From positions 9,734,001 to 9,798,000 of the forward strand of contig NC_059539.1 in NCBI RefSeq assembly GCF_905220415.1: a stretch of DNA of 64,000 nucleotides. The letters run 5' to 3'. A program made the position numbers and the translations under genes. The notes under the pieces are model-generated. The model was not told where the DNA came from, did no database searches, and was given only the letters and a program-made list of their open reading frames with translations. Below are positions 52,401-54,999 of the stretch, piece by piece (within the stretch, counting starts at the first letter, position 1; the number at the start of each line of letters is the position of its first letter). The stretch comes from Colias croceus (lineage: Eukaryota; Arthropoda; Insecta; Lepidoptera; Pieridae).

Positions 52401-54423
52401 TGAAACTGTAACGAAAGAACTTCCTTTATTTCTTCAGAAAAAAACCTGTACGCAACTACTACGGTACACATACCATTGTGTATTATACGAATATTTCTTC
52501 GAATAAAACTATCATACTGTACCCATGGTGGTAAACAATCACTGTCCAATGAAATTAGGTAAATGGTATGGAAATTAGGTAAAATTAGGTAATGGTATAC
52601 TTTTGTGACCATTTAACGTTACAAGCTTTAAAAAATCAAAGTAAAGTTAAAAAAAATCATGGCAATAAAAATAAGCTCAATTATCAAGTCGTGTCAGTTT
52701 ACTCATAATTTCGCAGCTTCGTGCATTTCGTTGTGTGTGTGAGCCGTGCACGTGTAGTAGTAAGACTCAATACTTAAAATTGATGCACGTCAATTTGTAA
52801 ACACGTCCTTAACCCATGTGATCGGTACAATAGTGTATACTTGTATCTCTTAGCACTGGCACCAGCACGGGCCGCCGGTGGTGTTCTGGCTGTCGGGCTT
52901 CTACTTCCCGCAGGCGTTCCTCACCGCCGCGCAGCAGAGCTACGCGCGCAAGTACCGCATTCCCATCGACCAGCTGGCCTTCCACTATGAGGTACATTAT
53001 TTGGACTAGAGATGCTACTATTTTAGGGAAACTTAACTTTTAGGGAAAATTCTATAGTTTGATGTGTTTTTTGTGTTGAAGAACTTTTTTGTTAGATGAG
53101 AGTTTTCGTTTACAAATTAAGCATATAAATTTAAAATTCACAAATTGAATGTAAGGTGCCCAAAAAATAATGAGCACAAATTATATTTTGTTCTACACAA
53201 GCTATTTTGCTACTAAATGAGCACATTCTGTATTTCTCATCCTAAGTAAAAATTGGATATCGTAGCACTATAATGCGCATAGCACTAGCAAAAACTTTGC
53301 TGAAGTTTACATTCCCAACTGACAGATGAAAAGTACAAGCTTGCGCAAGTGAACTTCTACAAAATTAAGTAACTTGCGGAACTTGTTACAAGATGCACGC
53401 GTTTTGCTAGTGCTAAGGAGAACTTTTTAGCAAGCACAAAACATTTTAACAAAAATTTTGCAACTACCCGCATCTTCCGAATACCCAATCTGTAGGTCCA
53501 ACGCACATTCACGCTGGAGGAGCCGCCGGAGGAGGGCGTGTACATCCGCGGGCTGTTCATGGAGGGCGCGCGATGGAACATGGACGACTACTGCGTGGAC
53601 GAGTCGCACCCCACCGTGCTTTACGATGAGTTCCCGCCGGTATGGGACTTTGTTTTGTTTTAGGAAATAAGGGAAATATAACTTTAAGTTAATAGCATTT
53701 GAGAAATTTTTATTTTTTGCTCAGATTTCTAGAATTTCAAGCATAAATCTGCTGTTTTAAAAAGTGATTTTAGGTGTCATTTTAGGCCAGATCTTTTGCT
53801 GACAATGGAAAACCAGTGGATCAGTCATATCATGTATTTAATATCGTTTAAAATTTTCCATCATATGTACAGAGTGACTGGTGAATTACTTTTCCATCCG
53901 TTTTATAAAAAAATACGGATCAAGTTTAACGGATAGTTTACGGATCGTATGGCCACAGTAAGGATACCCAGTGTGATGGTGCACCGCCGCTGCCGCATAA
54001 TCGAACCATTGGGATCAGTGGCAGAAGTGCGTGTCCACACATAATTTTTATTTGTTGAAAATGTAATAAAAGCAAATGTCTACATTTTTGACATATATAT
54101 AACGGGAATCATTTGCTAAGTAATCTTTTACATTTTGGAGAGTAATTTACCAGTCATGTCCAGTACTTGTATATTATATGAATAGCATTCCTAACGTATA
54201 TATTGGCCTATGCCAGGTGTGGTTGATCCCATTAAAGCGGGAGGACATCCCACAAGCGGTGTTCTACAACTGCCCGCTGTACAAGACGGGCGACCGGCGC
54301 GGCGTGCTGTCCACCACGGGCCACTCCACCAACTACATACTGTTCATGCGCCTGCCCACTGTGCACCCGCCCGATCATTGGATCATGCGCGGCGTGGCCT
54401 TGCTCACACAGCTGCCATTCTAA
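4239..54423 (+). CDS. DNAH7: Axonemal dynein heavy chain, inner-arm DNAH7 type, 73 exons, 3,993 aa
   Basis: Force-generating ATPase of a single-headed inner dynein arm, acting on axonemal microtubules of motile cilia or sperm flagella. An in-frame TAA lies 12 nt before the ATG at 4239, fixing the start. I joined 73 exons by GT/AG borders; phase is kept throughout and the spliced frame of 11,982 nt ends at TAA 54421-54423. Domains: tail 1-736, linker 737-1277, AAA1 P-loop GPAGTGKT (K1289) with Walker B DEFN (1335-1338), AAA2 P-loop GLPFSGKT (1564-1571), AAA3 P-loop GPTGTGKS (K1938), AAA4 GLGGSGRQS (2311-2319, Lys replaced by Arg as commonly seen at AAA4 of axonemal chains), stalk and microtubule-binding tip about 2530-2875, AAA5, AAA6 and the C-terminal domain to 3993. 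The collinear match to the DNAH7 family, rather than DNAH3 or DNAH12, is recalled family knowledge. Length agrees with that family (about 4,000). The exons are uneven in base composition, some with very high GC at third positions. Confidence 0.95.
5938..6056 (+). repeat. Dispersed MITE-like repeat R1, copy 1
   Basis: It starts GTGTGTGCCGAGCACACGTG and contains GAAGTGAAACTTCTTT near the left and its inverse AAAGAAGTTTCACTTC at the right, so the copy is a palindromic element. It lies in the intron after exon 5. No coding capacity. Confidence 0.8.
7784..8921 (+). CDS. DNAH7: Dynein exons 10-13: tail helices (aa 534-736)
   Basis: Exons 7784-8005, 8195-8276, 8393-8517, 8744-8921. The helical, charged sequence includes TPPPDTAALMDLIAYCKKVE and KIDQFNEEETSFGW, both conserved in DNAH7-type tails. 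Exon 12 ends AA|GTTAGA and exon 13 begins after TTTGATAG|G, restoring the codon AAG. The intron after exon 13 carries an interspersed element at 8989-9233. Confidence 0.87.
8989..9233. mobile_element. Short interspersed element with ACCGACTTCAAA inverted ends
   Basis: The left end AACCGACTTCAAAAAAAGGA and the right end TTTGAAGTCGGTT are inverse. The inside contains ATGTACACCGATTACTCCGA, a very common insect-repeat string. It lies between exons 13 and 14. A truncated piece of the same left end is at 35718-35752. Confidence 0.75.
9290..12094 (+). CDS. DNAH7: Dynein exons 14-20: linker region (aa 737-1131)
   Basis: Exons 9290-9411, 9664-9948, 10023-10145, 10218-10371, 10576-10802, 11524-11668, 11966-12094. 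They hold the most conserved part of the linker, the lever that swings during the power stroke: [71 protein letters not shown] and VEKWLLELE. All borders are GT/AG. The 720 bp intron after exon 18 shows nothing recognisable except short AT-rich runs. Confidence 0.92.
12367..13070 (+). CDS. DNAH7: Dynein exons 21-23: linker end, entry to AAA1 (aa 1132-1277)
   Basis: Exons 12367-12529, 12646-12761, 12911-13070. They contain GALVVLDVHARDVL, WLSQIRYYWE, YGYEYLGNTGRLVVTPLTDR and CFRTLFGALHLNLG, the hallmark run just before the AAA1 P-loop in all dynein heavy chains. Introns are short (116-201 bp). Confidence 0.94.
13272..15023 (+). CDS. DNAH7: Dynein exons 24-27: AAA1, the main ATPase site (aa 1278-1504)
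   Basis: Exons 13272-13408, 13658-13888, 14569-14734, 14878-15023. Exon 24 carries Walker A GPAGTGKT and exon 25 Walker B CFDEFNRI plus sensor I MNPGYAGRSELPDN. Exon 26 has ALFRSVAMMVPDYVLI, and exon 27 leads to AAA2. All catalytic residues are present, so ATP hydrolysis at AAA1 should be intact. The 680 bp intron after exon 25 contains a second copy of exon 25 (13912-14148) and a 28 bp hairpin (14217-14278). The 763 bp intron after exon 27 shows no recognisable element. Confidence 0.95.
13912..14148 (+). other. Second copy of dynein exon 25, protein-identical over 66 codons
   Basis: From 13951 to 14148 the sequence repeats exon 25 from DEFNRIDLE to LPDNLK. There are 21 nucleotide changes in 20 codons, all synonymous, and the same donor AAG|GTTGGT follows. 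The first part, 13912-13950, aligns only loosely with the exon 25 start and has indels, so the residues before DEFN differ (KTTFL instead of AWSCF). A possible acceptor ATCAAG|GTC at 13910-13911 would keep phase 0 and give a 79-codon exon. Using both copies in one mRNA is unlikely: only 23 nt separate them and the intervening frame has a stop. It could be a mutually exclusive exon, a decaying duplicate, or a joined second haplotype. Confidence 0.75.
14217..14278. repeat. 28 bp inverted repeat with 6 nt loop, in intron 25
   Basis: The arm at 14217-14244 (TCGGCATTCTTCTTTC...) pairs with 14251-14278 with a single mismatch; the loop is CAGCCC. It could be a small MITE or an RNA hairpin in the dynein pre-mRNA. 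Confidence 0.8.
15787..18511 (+). CDS. DNAH7: Dynein exons 28-32: AAA2 (aa 1505-1759)
   Basis: Exons 15787-15912, 16132-16254, 16458-16618, 17782-17953, 18329-18511. AAA2 binds nucleotide structurally. Exon 29 has RHGLMLVGLPFSGKT, exon 30 [20 protein letters not shown], exon 31 WLVFDGPVDAIWIENLNTVL and LMSGEIIQ, and exon 32 VSRCGMIYMEP. Exon 32 is extremely GC-rich at third positions, unlike exons 28-30. A MITE of about 500 bp sits in the intron before exon 31, and a minisatellite begins some 25 bp after exon 32. Confidence 0.94.
16870..17374. mobile_element. MITE of about 500 bp with about 30 bp inverted termini
   Basis: The left end TATAGTAGAGCCATTTTAAT and the right end, inverse of TATAGTCGAGCCAATTTAAT, continue into GGCAACATTTGAC on both sides. 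The flanks suggest a TA target. There is no coding potential, and it lies in the intron between exons 30 and 31. Confidence 0.8.
18538..18775. repeat. Minisatellite, CACACGATACACGT-type, about 12 bp units
   Basis: Alternating blocks ACACGATACACGT and GACACGTGATACACGTGAC form longer composite units. The array starts about 25 bp after the exon 32 donor and ends just before a fragment copied from exon 32. The cysteine- and valine-rich frame on the minus strand is a by-product. Confidence 0.92.
18781..18828 (+). pseudogene. Partial copy of dynein exon 32 beyond the minisatellite
   Basis: Positions 18781-18828 match about 18361-18407 of exon 32 closely, including the run GGAAGTGCCTGCT and AGTCGTGGCTGAACAC. 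The copy has no splice site and stops abruptly. It shows that the array and exon were duplicated together or by template switching. Confidence 0.85.
19266..22829 (+). CDS. DNAH7: Dynein exons 33-40: end of AAA2 and AAA3 (aa 1760-2143)
   Basis: Exons 19266-19397, 19486-19599, 19703-19810, 20025-20222, 20537-20660, 21444-21619, 22158-22309, 22682-22829. Exon 36 has the AAA3 P-loop GPTGTGKS. Exon 37 has AFSAQTNCNQTQDIIMGKLD, exon 38 Walker B VVFVDDVSMP and YGAQPPIEVLRQ, exon 39 TPRFSRHFSFF, and exon 40 LLPTPSKSHYTFNLRDFSRV. AAA3 is the regulatory nucleotide site and looks intact. Exon 38 is GC3-rich and has partial copies on both sides (21271-21328 and 21779-21880). Confidence 0.94.
20416..20495. 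repeat. Dispersed repeat R2, internally deleted copy
   Basis: It shares AGCTATTGCATAGCTTCTAT and TAGCTTTACCGCGGCAGTCC with the longer copy at 43948-44124 but lacks about 95 bp of its middle. The transposon class was not recognised. Confidence 0.75.
20916..21084 (+). mobile_element. Short non-autonomous Helitron
   Basis: Flanked A|TC ... CTAG|T. The 3' end GGGCGAAGCCGGGGCGGACC can fold into a short GC hairpin just before CTAG, the usual Helitron terminus. It lies in the intron before exon 38. Confidence 0.8.
21271..21328 (+). pseudogene. Partial copy of the start of dynein exon 38
   Basis: ATATGCGATGCCTTAAGGCG, GTGTTCGG and the following bases repeat the acceptor region and first bases of exon 38 (21428-21485), about 170 bp upstream of it. 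The copy has changes at Gly-Pro codons, then diverges, and lacks the rest of the exon. Confidence 0.8.
21633..21880. repeat. CA-rich repeats and duplicated 3' border of exon 38
   Basis: A CA run (about 21645-21660) follows exon 38. At about 21779-21880 the segment around the exon end is repeated: GACGTGCA, GTGCAGGTACGCGTAC and later ACACTAGCGCTCACT match 21611-21688. An intermediate copy of AGCGCTCACT stands near 21750. The block looks like local tandem duplication across the donor site. Confidence 0.75.
22448..22540 (+). repeat. Dispersed MITE-like repeat R1, copy 2
   Basis: The sequence GTGTACCGAGCACACGTGTC followed by CTTCTTTAGCAAGATTCAAA matches copies at 5938-6056, 25478-25580 and, inverted, 34628-34775. 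Confidence 0.75.
23092..23362. mobile_element. MITE of about 270 bp with about 35 bp inverted termini
   Basis: GTTAGTACACCGACGCATTC near 23099 is mirrored by GAATGCGTCGGTGTACTAAC ending near 23356, and the pairing continues inward (GCGGCAGCGAA). No coding capacity. It lies in the intron before exon 41, next to a Helitron. Confidence 0.88.
23564..23784 (+). mobile_element. Short non-autonomous Helitron
   Basis: A|TCCATAC...CTAG|T, with ATATTATAAATGTGAAAGTA near the 5' end and CACGCCTTAACTACTGAACC inside. It belongs to the same family as 58859-59065 and 62957-63143. Confidence 0.85.
23842..27256 (+). CDS. DNAH7: Dynein exons 41-45: AAA4 (aa 2144-2409)
   Basis: Exons 23842-24054, 24556-24773, 25650-25791, 26787-26900, 27146-27256. 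Exon 41 has IKRLWVHECLRVFSDRL, exon 42 VEFNNMSKKPMNLVLF, exon 43 the AAA4 nucleotide site SHALLVGLGGSGRQSLTRLA, exon 44 EWREDLKTLLRKS and VFLFIESQ, and exon 45 EEGFLEDVNNMLNSGEVPN. The Walker A lysine is Arg here, as I recall for human DNAH7, so this is not damage. Exon 43 is GC-rich while its neighbours are AT-rich. A decayed copy of the end of exon 41 follows at 24120-24250. Confidence 0.93.
24120..24250 (+). pseudogene. Decayed partial copy of dynein exon 41
   Basis: It repeats about 23932-24060 from CTGGTGGAAGAGCGC to the donor GAAAAGGTAGG, ending GAGAAGGTAAG. It keeps long identical runs such as AAGAATAACTTGAATGATGA but has Gln-to-Lys and Ala-to-Pro changes and a 1-base frameshift in the LSRLL codons. 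No acceptor is apparent. Confidence 0.88.
25478..25580 (+). repeat. Dispersed MITE-like repeat R1, copy 3
   Basis: It begins AAAGTGTGTGCCGAGCACAT, then GAAGTGAAACTTCTTTGGCA, and continues into GCCTTACTTTATGACGTGAC, which matches the inverse of the copy at 34628-34775. It ends just before exon 43. Confidence 0.75.
25882..26360 (-). mobile_element. Non-autonomous Helitron, longer form (479 bp)
   Basis: On the minus strand it reads A|TCTACACTAATATTATAAA ... GCGCGGCACAG-CTAG|T. It shares the ACTAATATTATAAA start with the shorter copies but has a different, longer middle. Confidence 0.8.
28196..28505. repeat. Diverged minisatellite just before exon 46
   Basis: Units of roughly 25-29 bp of the type ACATGAACAACACTACACATCT are repeated about 11 times, with CGCGAACAACA variants at the left. 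The array ends about 40 bp before exon 46. Confidence 0.88.
28546..29348 (+). CDS. DNAH7: Dynein exons 46-47: end of AAA4 and start of stalk (aa 2410-2549)
   Basis: Exons 28546-28734 and 29119-29348. Exon 46 has DQLHIVLAMSPAGTSLRTRI and FPSLVNCCTIDWFQ, and exon 47 EWPPDALLAVATRFL, RYNYVTPTAYLELINMFKSL and LLGKKRT. The last part leads into the coiled-coil stalk. Exon 46 has nearly all third positions G or C. Confidence 0.94.
29576..32257 (+). CDS. DNAH7: Dynein exons 48-52: stalk coiled coil and microtubule-binding tip (aa 2549-2875)
   Basis: Exons 29576-29801, 30301-30483, 30862-31087, 31552-31697, 32062-32257. Exon 48 is the ascending alanine- and lysine-rich coiled coil. Exons 49-51 contain the conserved tip: DECDADLAEAMPILNSALAA, SPPRGIKLVMEAICIL, IEDYWGPSKKLLNDIRFLES and DKDNIPP. 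Exons 51-52 return as coiled coil (KVAKVVAPKKQRLAAAQ, LKRAEMLISGLGGEKTRW). This region makes the ATP-sensitive contact with the neighbouring doublet. Introns 49 and 50 hold a partial exon copy (30548-30632) and a minisatellite (31236-31530). Exon 52 is followed by a second GGTGATATA at the next acceptor. Confidence 0.93.
30047..30250 (+). repeat. Dispersed repeat R3, copy 1
   Basis: It begins GGTTGTCTGTAAAGTCGGTT and ends TAAGACGTTGTCACGTCAAA; the same element is at 46116-46319. An internal inverse pair (GAACGTGACAACG and CGTTGTCACGTC) suggests a DNA-transposon relative. No coding capacity. Confidence 0.82.
30548..30632 (+). pseudogene. Decayed partial copy of dynein exon 49
   Basis: It matches about 30344-30430 of exon 49, including GGAGGCAATG, AGTGCACTCGCAGC and TCATCAAGAC. 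There are several substitutions and indels and no usable splice sites. It begins 65 bp downstream of the genuine exon. Confidence 0.83.
31236..31530. repeat. Minisatellite of GTGACGTGTTGTGTC-type units before exon 51
   Basis: Short units of about 10 and 15 bp (GTGACGTGCC, GTCGTGACGTGTTGT) are repeated for about 300 bp and end just 20 bp before exon 51. The His/Thr-rich frame on the minus strand is a by-product. Confidence 0.92.
32330..37048 (+). CDS. DNAH7: Dynein exons 53-60: AAA5 (aa 2875-3300)
   Basis: Exons 32330-32400, 32992-33149, 34449-34602, 34832-34965, 35329-35602, 35975-36116, 36354-36532, 36885-37048. They include AAGVIAYLGPFTAAFR, NARRWPLMIDPQGQANRWIK, VLLENVLEELDPMLEPLL, FRQGGALCIKIGD, KLANPHYLPE, VVARERPDLQQAKADL and IDPMYQYSLGWFEGLF. 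AAA5 does not bind nucleotide in dyneins. The joint between exons 54 and 55 (AT|GTTAGTGG and TTTAAG|GAATGC) uses a weak donor and acceptor but keeps phase and gives IIIMNARRW. The 1.3 kb intron between them holds a 23 bp perfect palindrome. Confidence 0.9.
33624..33708. repeat. Small palindromic element with 23 bp perfect arms
   Basis: Arm AACCCCATAATTTGATGAGG plus CTA (33624-33646) is exactly inverse to 33686-33708, with a 39 bp spacer. It is probably a tiny MITE. Confidence 0.85.
34628..34775 (-). repeat. Dispersed MITE-like repeat R1, copy 4 (inverted)
   Basis: Runs from GTGAAACTTCTTGAGCGCG to AAGTTTAACTTCTGAAACGT followed by GCACACTTTTT. This is the reverse of the copies at 5938, 22448 and 25478 and is the most complete one. 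It fills most of the intron between exons 55 and 56. Confidence 0.78.
37907..40452 (+). CDS. DNAH7: Dynein exons 61-65: AAA6 region (aa 3300-3513)
   Basis: Exons 37907-38048, 38221-38287, 38411-38556, 39061-39213, 40323-40452. Exon 61 was placed at ATACAG|TTTGAAC, because the acceptor further upstream (CTCCAG at 37870-37875) breaks the family frame. Sequences include KMMVLRCMRFDMMVPAVQNF, FVEPPLFDLASSYADS, LLFVLTPGSDPMGTLLKFAD, LFSLSLGQGQGPIAVKLID, WVVLQNCHLAKSWMPMLEK and FRLWLTSYPADHFPV. Exons 63 and 64 are GC3-rich. A damaged copy of the start of exon 64 lies just upstream of it (38883-38998). The 1.1 kb intron after exon 64 has only a 13 bp AT palindrome near 40194-40222. Confidence 0.92.
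38883..38998 (+). pseudogene. Damaged copy of intron end plus start of exon 64
   Basis: It aligns with 39019-39137: the intron part AAATCCTGC(T/C)CAAG(T/C)CTTCT, an acceptor-like GTGCTAG, then TTTCTGGTCCCGTCTGTCTC against exon 64. It has lost bases, so the dynein frame breaks after a few codons. The copy stands 136 bp upstream of the genuine one. Confidence 0.87.
40659..42365 (-). mobile_element. Tc1/mariner-like element with about 640 bp inverted arms, defective
   Basis: Both ends read CAGTGGTGGAC(G/C)TTTAATT toward the middle, and the left flank is TA. The homology between the left arm (40659 to about 41300) and the inverted right arm (about 41725 to 42365) runs far beyond normal termini. 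It includes the start of the transposase: a minus-strand frame at 41767-41988 (MGKSKICDPSTRK...) with its mirror in the left arm. The unpaired middle carries, on the minus strand, broken transposase remnants such as one around TVKHGGGN. No complete transposase remains. It lies in the intron between exons 65 and 66. Confidence 0.85.
41767..41988 (-). pseudogene. Tc1-like transposase N-terminal fragment
   Basis: A 73-residue frame with a helix-turn-helix-like start (TRKILLSLHFDKSWSYRKIA) ends at a stop. Downstream minus-strand sequence (about 41330-41760) has further transposase-like words interrupted by stops and frameshifts. The left arm has a shorter, more damaged mirror copy. It is dead as a transposase. 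Confidence 0.75.
42873..44438 (+). CDS. DNAH7: Dynein exons 66-68: C-terminal region (aa 3513-3701)
   Basis: Exons 42873-43114, 43749-43905, 44272-44438. They include LLFALCFFHAVVQERRQFGP, LGWNIRYEFNETDLRIS, LRYLTGECNYGGRVTDDWDR and FGFHSNADITKHF, all diagnostic of the C-terminal part of axonemal heavy chains. Almost every third position in exons 66 and 68 is G or C. A minus-strand Helitron follows exon 66, and the full R2 repeat lies between exons 67 and 68. Confidence 0.94.
43152..43371 (-). mobile_element. Short non-autonomous Helitron
   Basis: On the minus strand it runs A|TCCTACTAATATTATAAAT ... GGGCGGAAGG-CTAG|T, and the inside resembles the copy at 23564-23784 (GGGAACGGGAACTATGCGGG). 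It starts 38 bp after exon 66. Confidence 0.85.
43948..44124. repeat. Dispersed repeat R2, full copy
   Basis: AAGCTATTGCATAGCTTCTA ... TAGCTTTACCGCGGCAGTCC, CCGAGTGCCACACG, then a T run. The first 17 bases are themselves a near-palindrome. A deleted copy is at 20416-20495. Confidence 0.78.
44450..44720. repeat. CA/CACACG-rich simple repeat after exon 68
   Basis: ACACAC runs (44450-44465, 44636-44660) are mixed with ACACGCATAC-type words. The region starts about 12 bp after the exon 68 donor. Confidence 0.85.
44794..44841. repeat. Perfect 22 bp hairpin with 4 nt loop
   Basis: Arm TAGTGTATAATATGTCTTTT plus TA (44794-44815) is followed by GTTG and the exact inverse (44820-44841). A third, partial TTGTAAAAAGACATA stands at 44772. 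Confidence 0.9.
44918..45224 (-). mobile_element. tRNA-derived SINE
   Basis: Read on the minus strand it has a Pol III A box TGGCTCAGTGG (45213-45203) and B box GGTTCGAGACC (45170-45160) at the expected spacing. A unique body follows, with a (GAT)n tail near 44922-44935. No target duplication was resolved. It lies in the large intron between exons 68 and 69. Confidence 0.87.
46116..46319 (+). repeat. Dispersed repeat R3, copy 2
   Basis: Nearly identical to 30047-30250, starting GGTTGTCTGTAAAGTCGGTT and ending GTTGTCACGTCAAAAAAAG, with a few substitutions and a short deletion near the left. Confidence 0.82.
46793..48565 (+). CDS. Harbinger MADF-domain DNA-binding protein, 2 exons, 276 aa, C-terminus cut short
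   Basis: Exons 46793-46934 and 47877-48565, with borders GATG|GTAAGC and TTTTCAG|GAGACAG, join into 276 codons. Residues 1-95 form a MADF (Myb/SANT-like) domain: FIQTVQNYPVLYD, KIWDSIAEIIG, KKHWKNLRDAYSKHLR and RYKTWPWANIMSFLR. In Harbinger elements such a partner protein helps bring the transposase to the nucleus and to DNA. The C-terminal third is a low-complexity Pro/Gln/Ser repeat. The TAA at 48563-48565 is followed in frame by another 70 codons of the same repeat, up to TAA 48776-48778. This suggests an original protein of about 347 residues shortened by an inserted TAA. Confidence 0.87.
46965..49329 (-). CDS. Harbinger DDE transposase, 3 exons, 392 aa
   Basis: Exons on the minus strand are 49329-49268 (62 nt), 49173-48943 (231 nt) and 47850-46965 (886 nt). 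Borders are AAAAAG|GTAAAT, TTTTCAG|AAAAAG, CTAAG|GTAAGT and TTTTAG|ATATCTGG. They join without a stop into 392 codons ending TAA at 46967-46965. This is the catalytic protein that cuts and joins the element ends. Likely catalytic residues are D169 (CCGSIDGKH), D259 (VLIGDQAF) and E298 (RRVVENAFG); D259 and E298 are 38 residues apart, as in this superfamily. ERLVVTLRYLATG around residue 95 is also characteristic. No frameshift or stop is seen, so it may be active. Exon 3 lies almost wholly in the intron of the antisense MADF gene. Confidence 0.9.
48420..48778 (+). repeat. Tandem coding repeat in the MADF gene tail
   Basis: A longer block starting YIIS and containing SASES(V/L)D occurs twice (48407-48470 and 48568-48630), each followed by runs of NQPS/NQPP codons (CATCACACAATCAGC-type 15 nt units). 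The second block lies after the TAA at 48563. Confidence 0.85.
50946..51126 (-). mobile_element. Short non-autonomous Helitron
   Basis: On the minus strand it reads A|TCACTACATAGTATAAAAC ... GGCGGAAAG-CTAG|T. It ends about 65 bp before exon 69. The ACATAGTATAAAACAAAGTC start marks a second subfamily. Confidence 0.82.
51191..54423 (+). CDS. DNAH7: Dynein exons 69-73: C-terminal domain and stop (aa 3702-3993)
   Basis: Exons 51191-51428, 52043-52194, 52854-52991, 53496-53639, 54217-54423 (TAA included). They include EDVLARLPAQI, LWAGKSYPSLKPLAAYFDDL, GPPVVFWLSGFYFPQAFLTA, AQQSYARKYRIPID, EEGVYIRGLFMEGARWN and TTGHSTNYILFMRLP. The end, RGVALLTQLPF, fits the usual dynein terminus. Exons 71-73 are strongly GC-rich. 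Introns of 500-660 bp between them show no clear element apart from a tRNA-like GTGGGTTCGAATCCCAC at about 51555-51571 and a CTCATTATTTTTTGGGCACC-type AT stretch near 53160. Confidence 0.94.
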
Positions 54424-54497
54424 ATTTATAGATATAAATTATACATGTTCTTATGATACATTTGTCGAAAAAAAAGAAAACAGAAAAAATTTAGAAT

Positions 54498-54503
54498 ATT
54501 AAA
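54498..54503 (+). terminator. Candidate poly(A) signal ATTAAA of the dynein gene
   Basis: ATTAAA stands 75 nt after the stop codon. A canonical AATAAA also occurs at 54681-54686. Which is used cannot be told from sequence. Confidence 0.35.
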
Positions 54504-54689
54504 TCAATCAAACAGGGTCCACACAGAGCGAGCGGCCTCGCGACGAAGTTGCTGCGCATGATAATAGTCACATAGCTAGCGCGGCAGCCTCTTTTGTATC
54601 GCTTCTGCGCAAACAGTCCGAGTTATTTGATCTTTCGAATAGGTAGGAGGCCAGGGTTAGCGCAGCAAATGATTGAGCACAATAAATAA

Positions 54690-54990
54690 AATCGGTCAAG
54701 TGTGAGTTAGACTCGCGACACTAAGAGGTCCCTAGAAATAAGCCAAAGAAGAAGCAACTGCAAAAAATGGTCATCCAATACAATATATGACCGCGCCAAT
54801 CGTCGCTTTACTTCGGTTCCGTTCTGTAACTTGTTATTATAGCGACAATATAAATTCATGAATTCTGAAAACTCCAACTGCCTTACTATCACATTCATAA
54901 GATATACCCTCGTGACAGACAGACGGACATCGAATTATCAGTTATAAAACGGACCCCCGTTTTACTCTTTAAGAACGGAACCCTTAAACC
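54690..54990 (-). mobile_element. Degenerate copy of the CGGAACCC interspersed element
   Basis: It starts CGGTCAAGTGTGAGTTAGAC and ends near AACGGAACCCTTAAAC, the inverse layout of the element at 57662-58241, with a GACAGACAGACGGAC stretch inside. Much of the middle is lost. Confidence 0.7.
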
Positions 54991-54999
54991 GACATTCGT

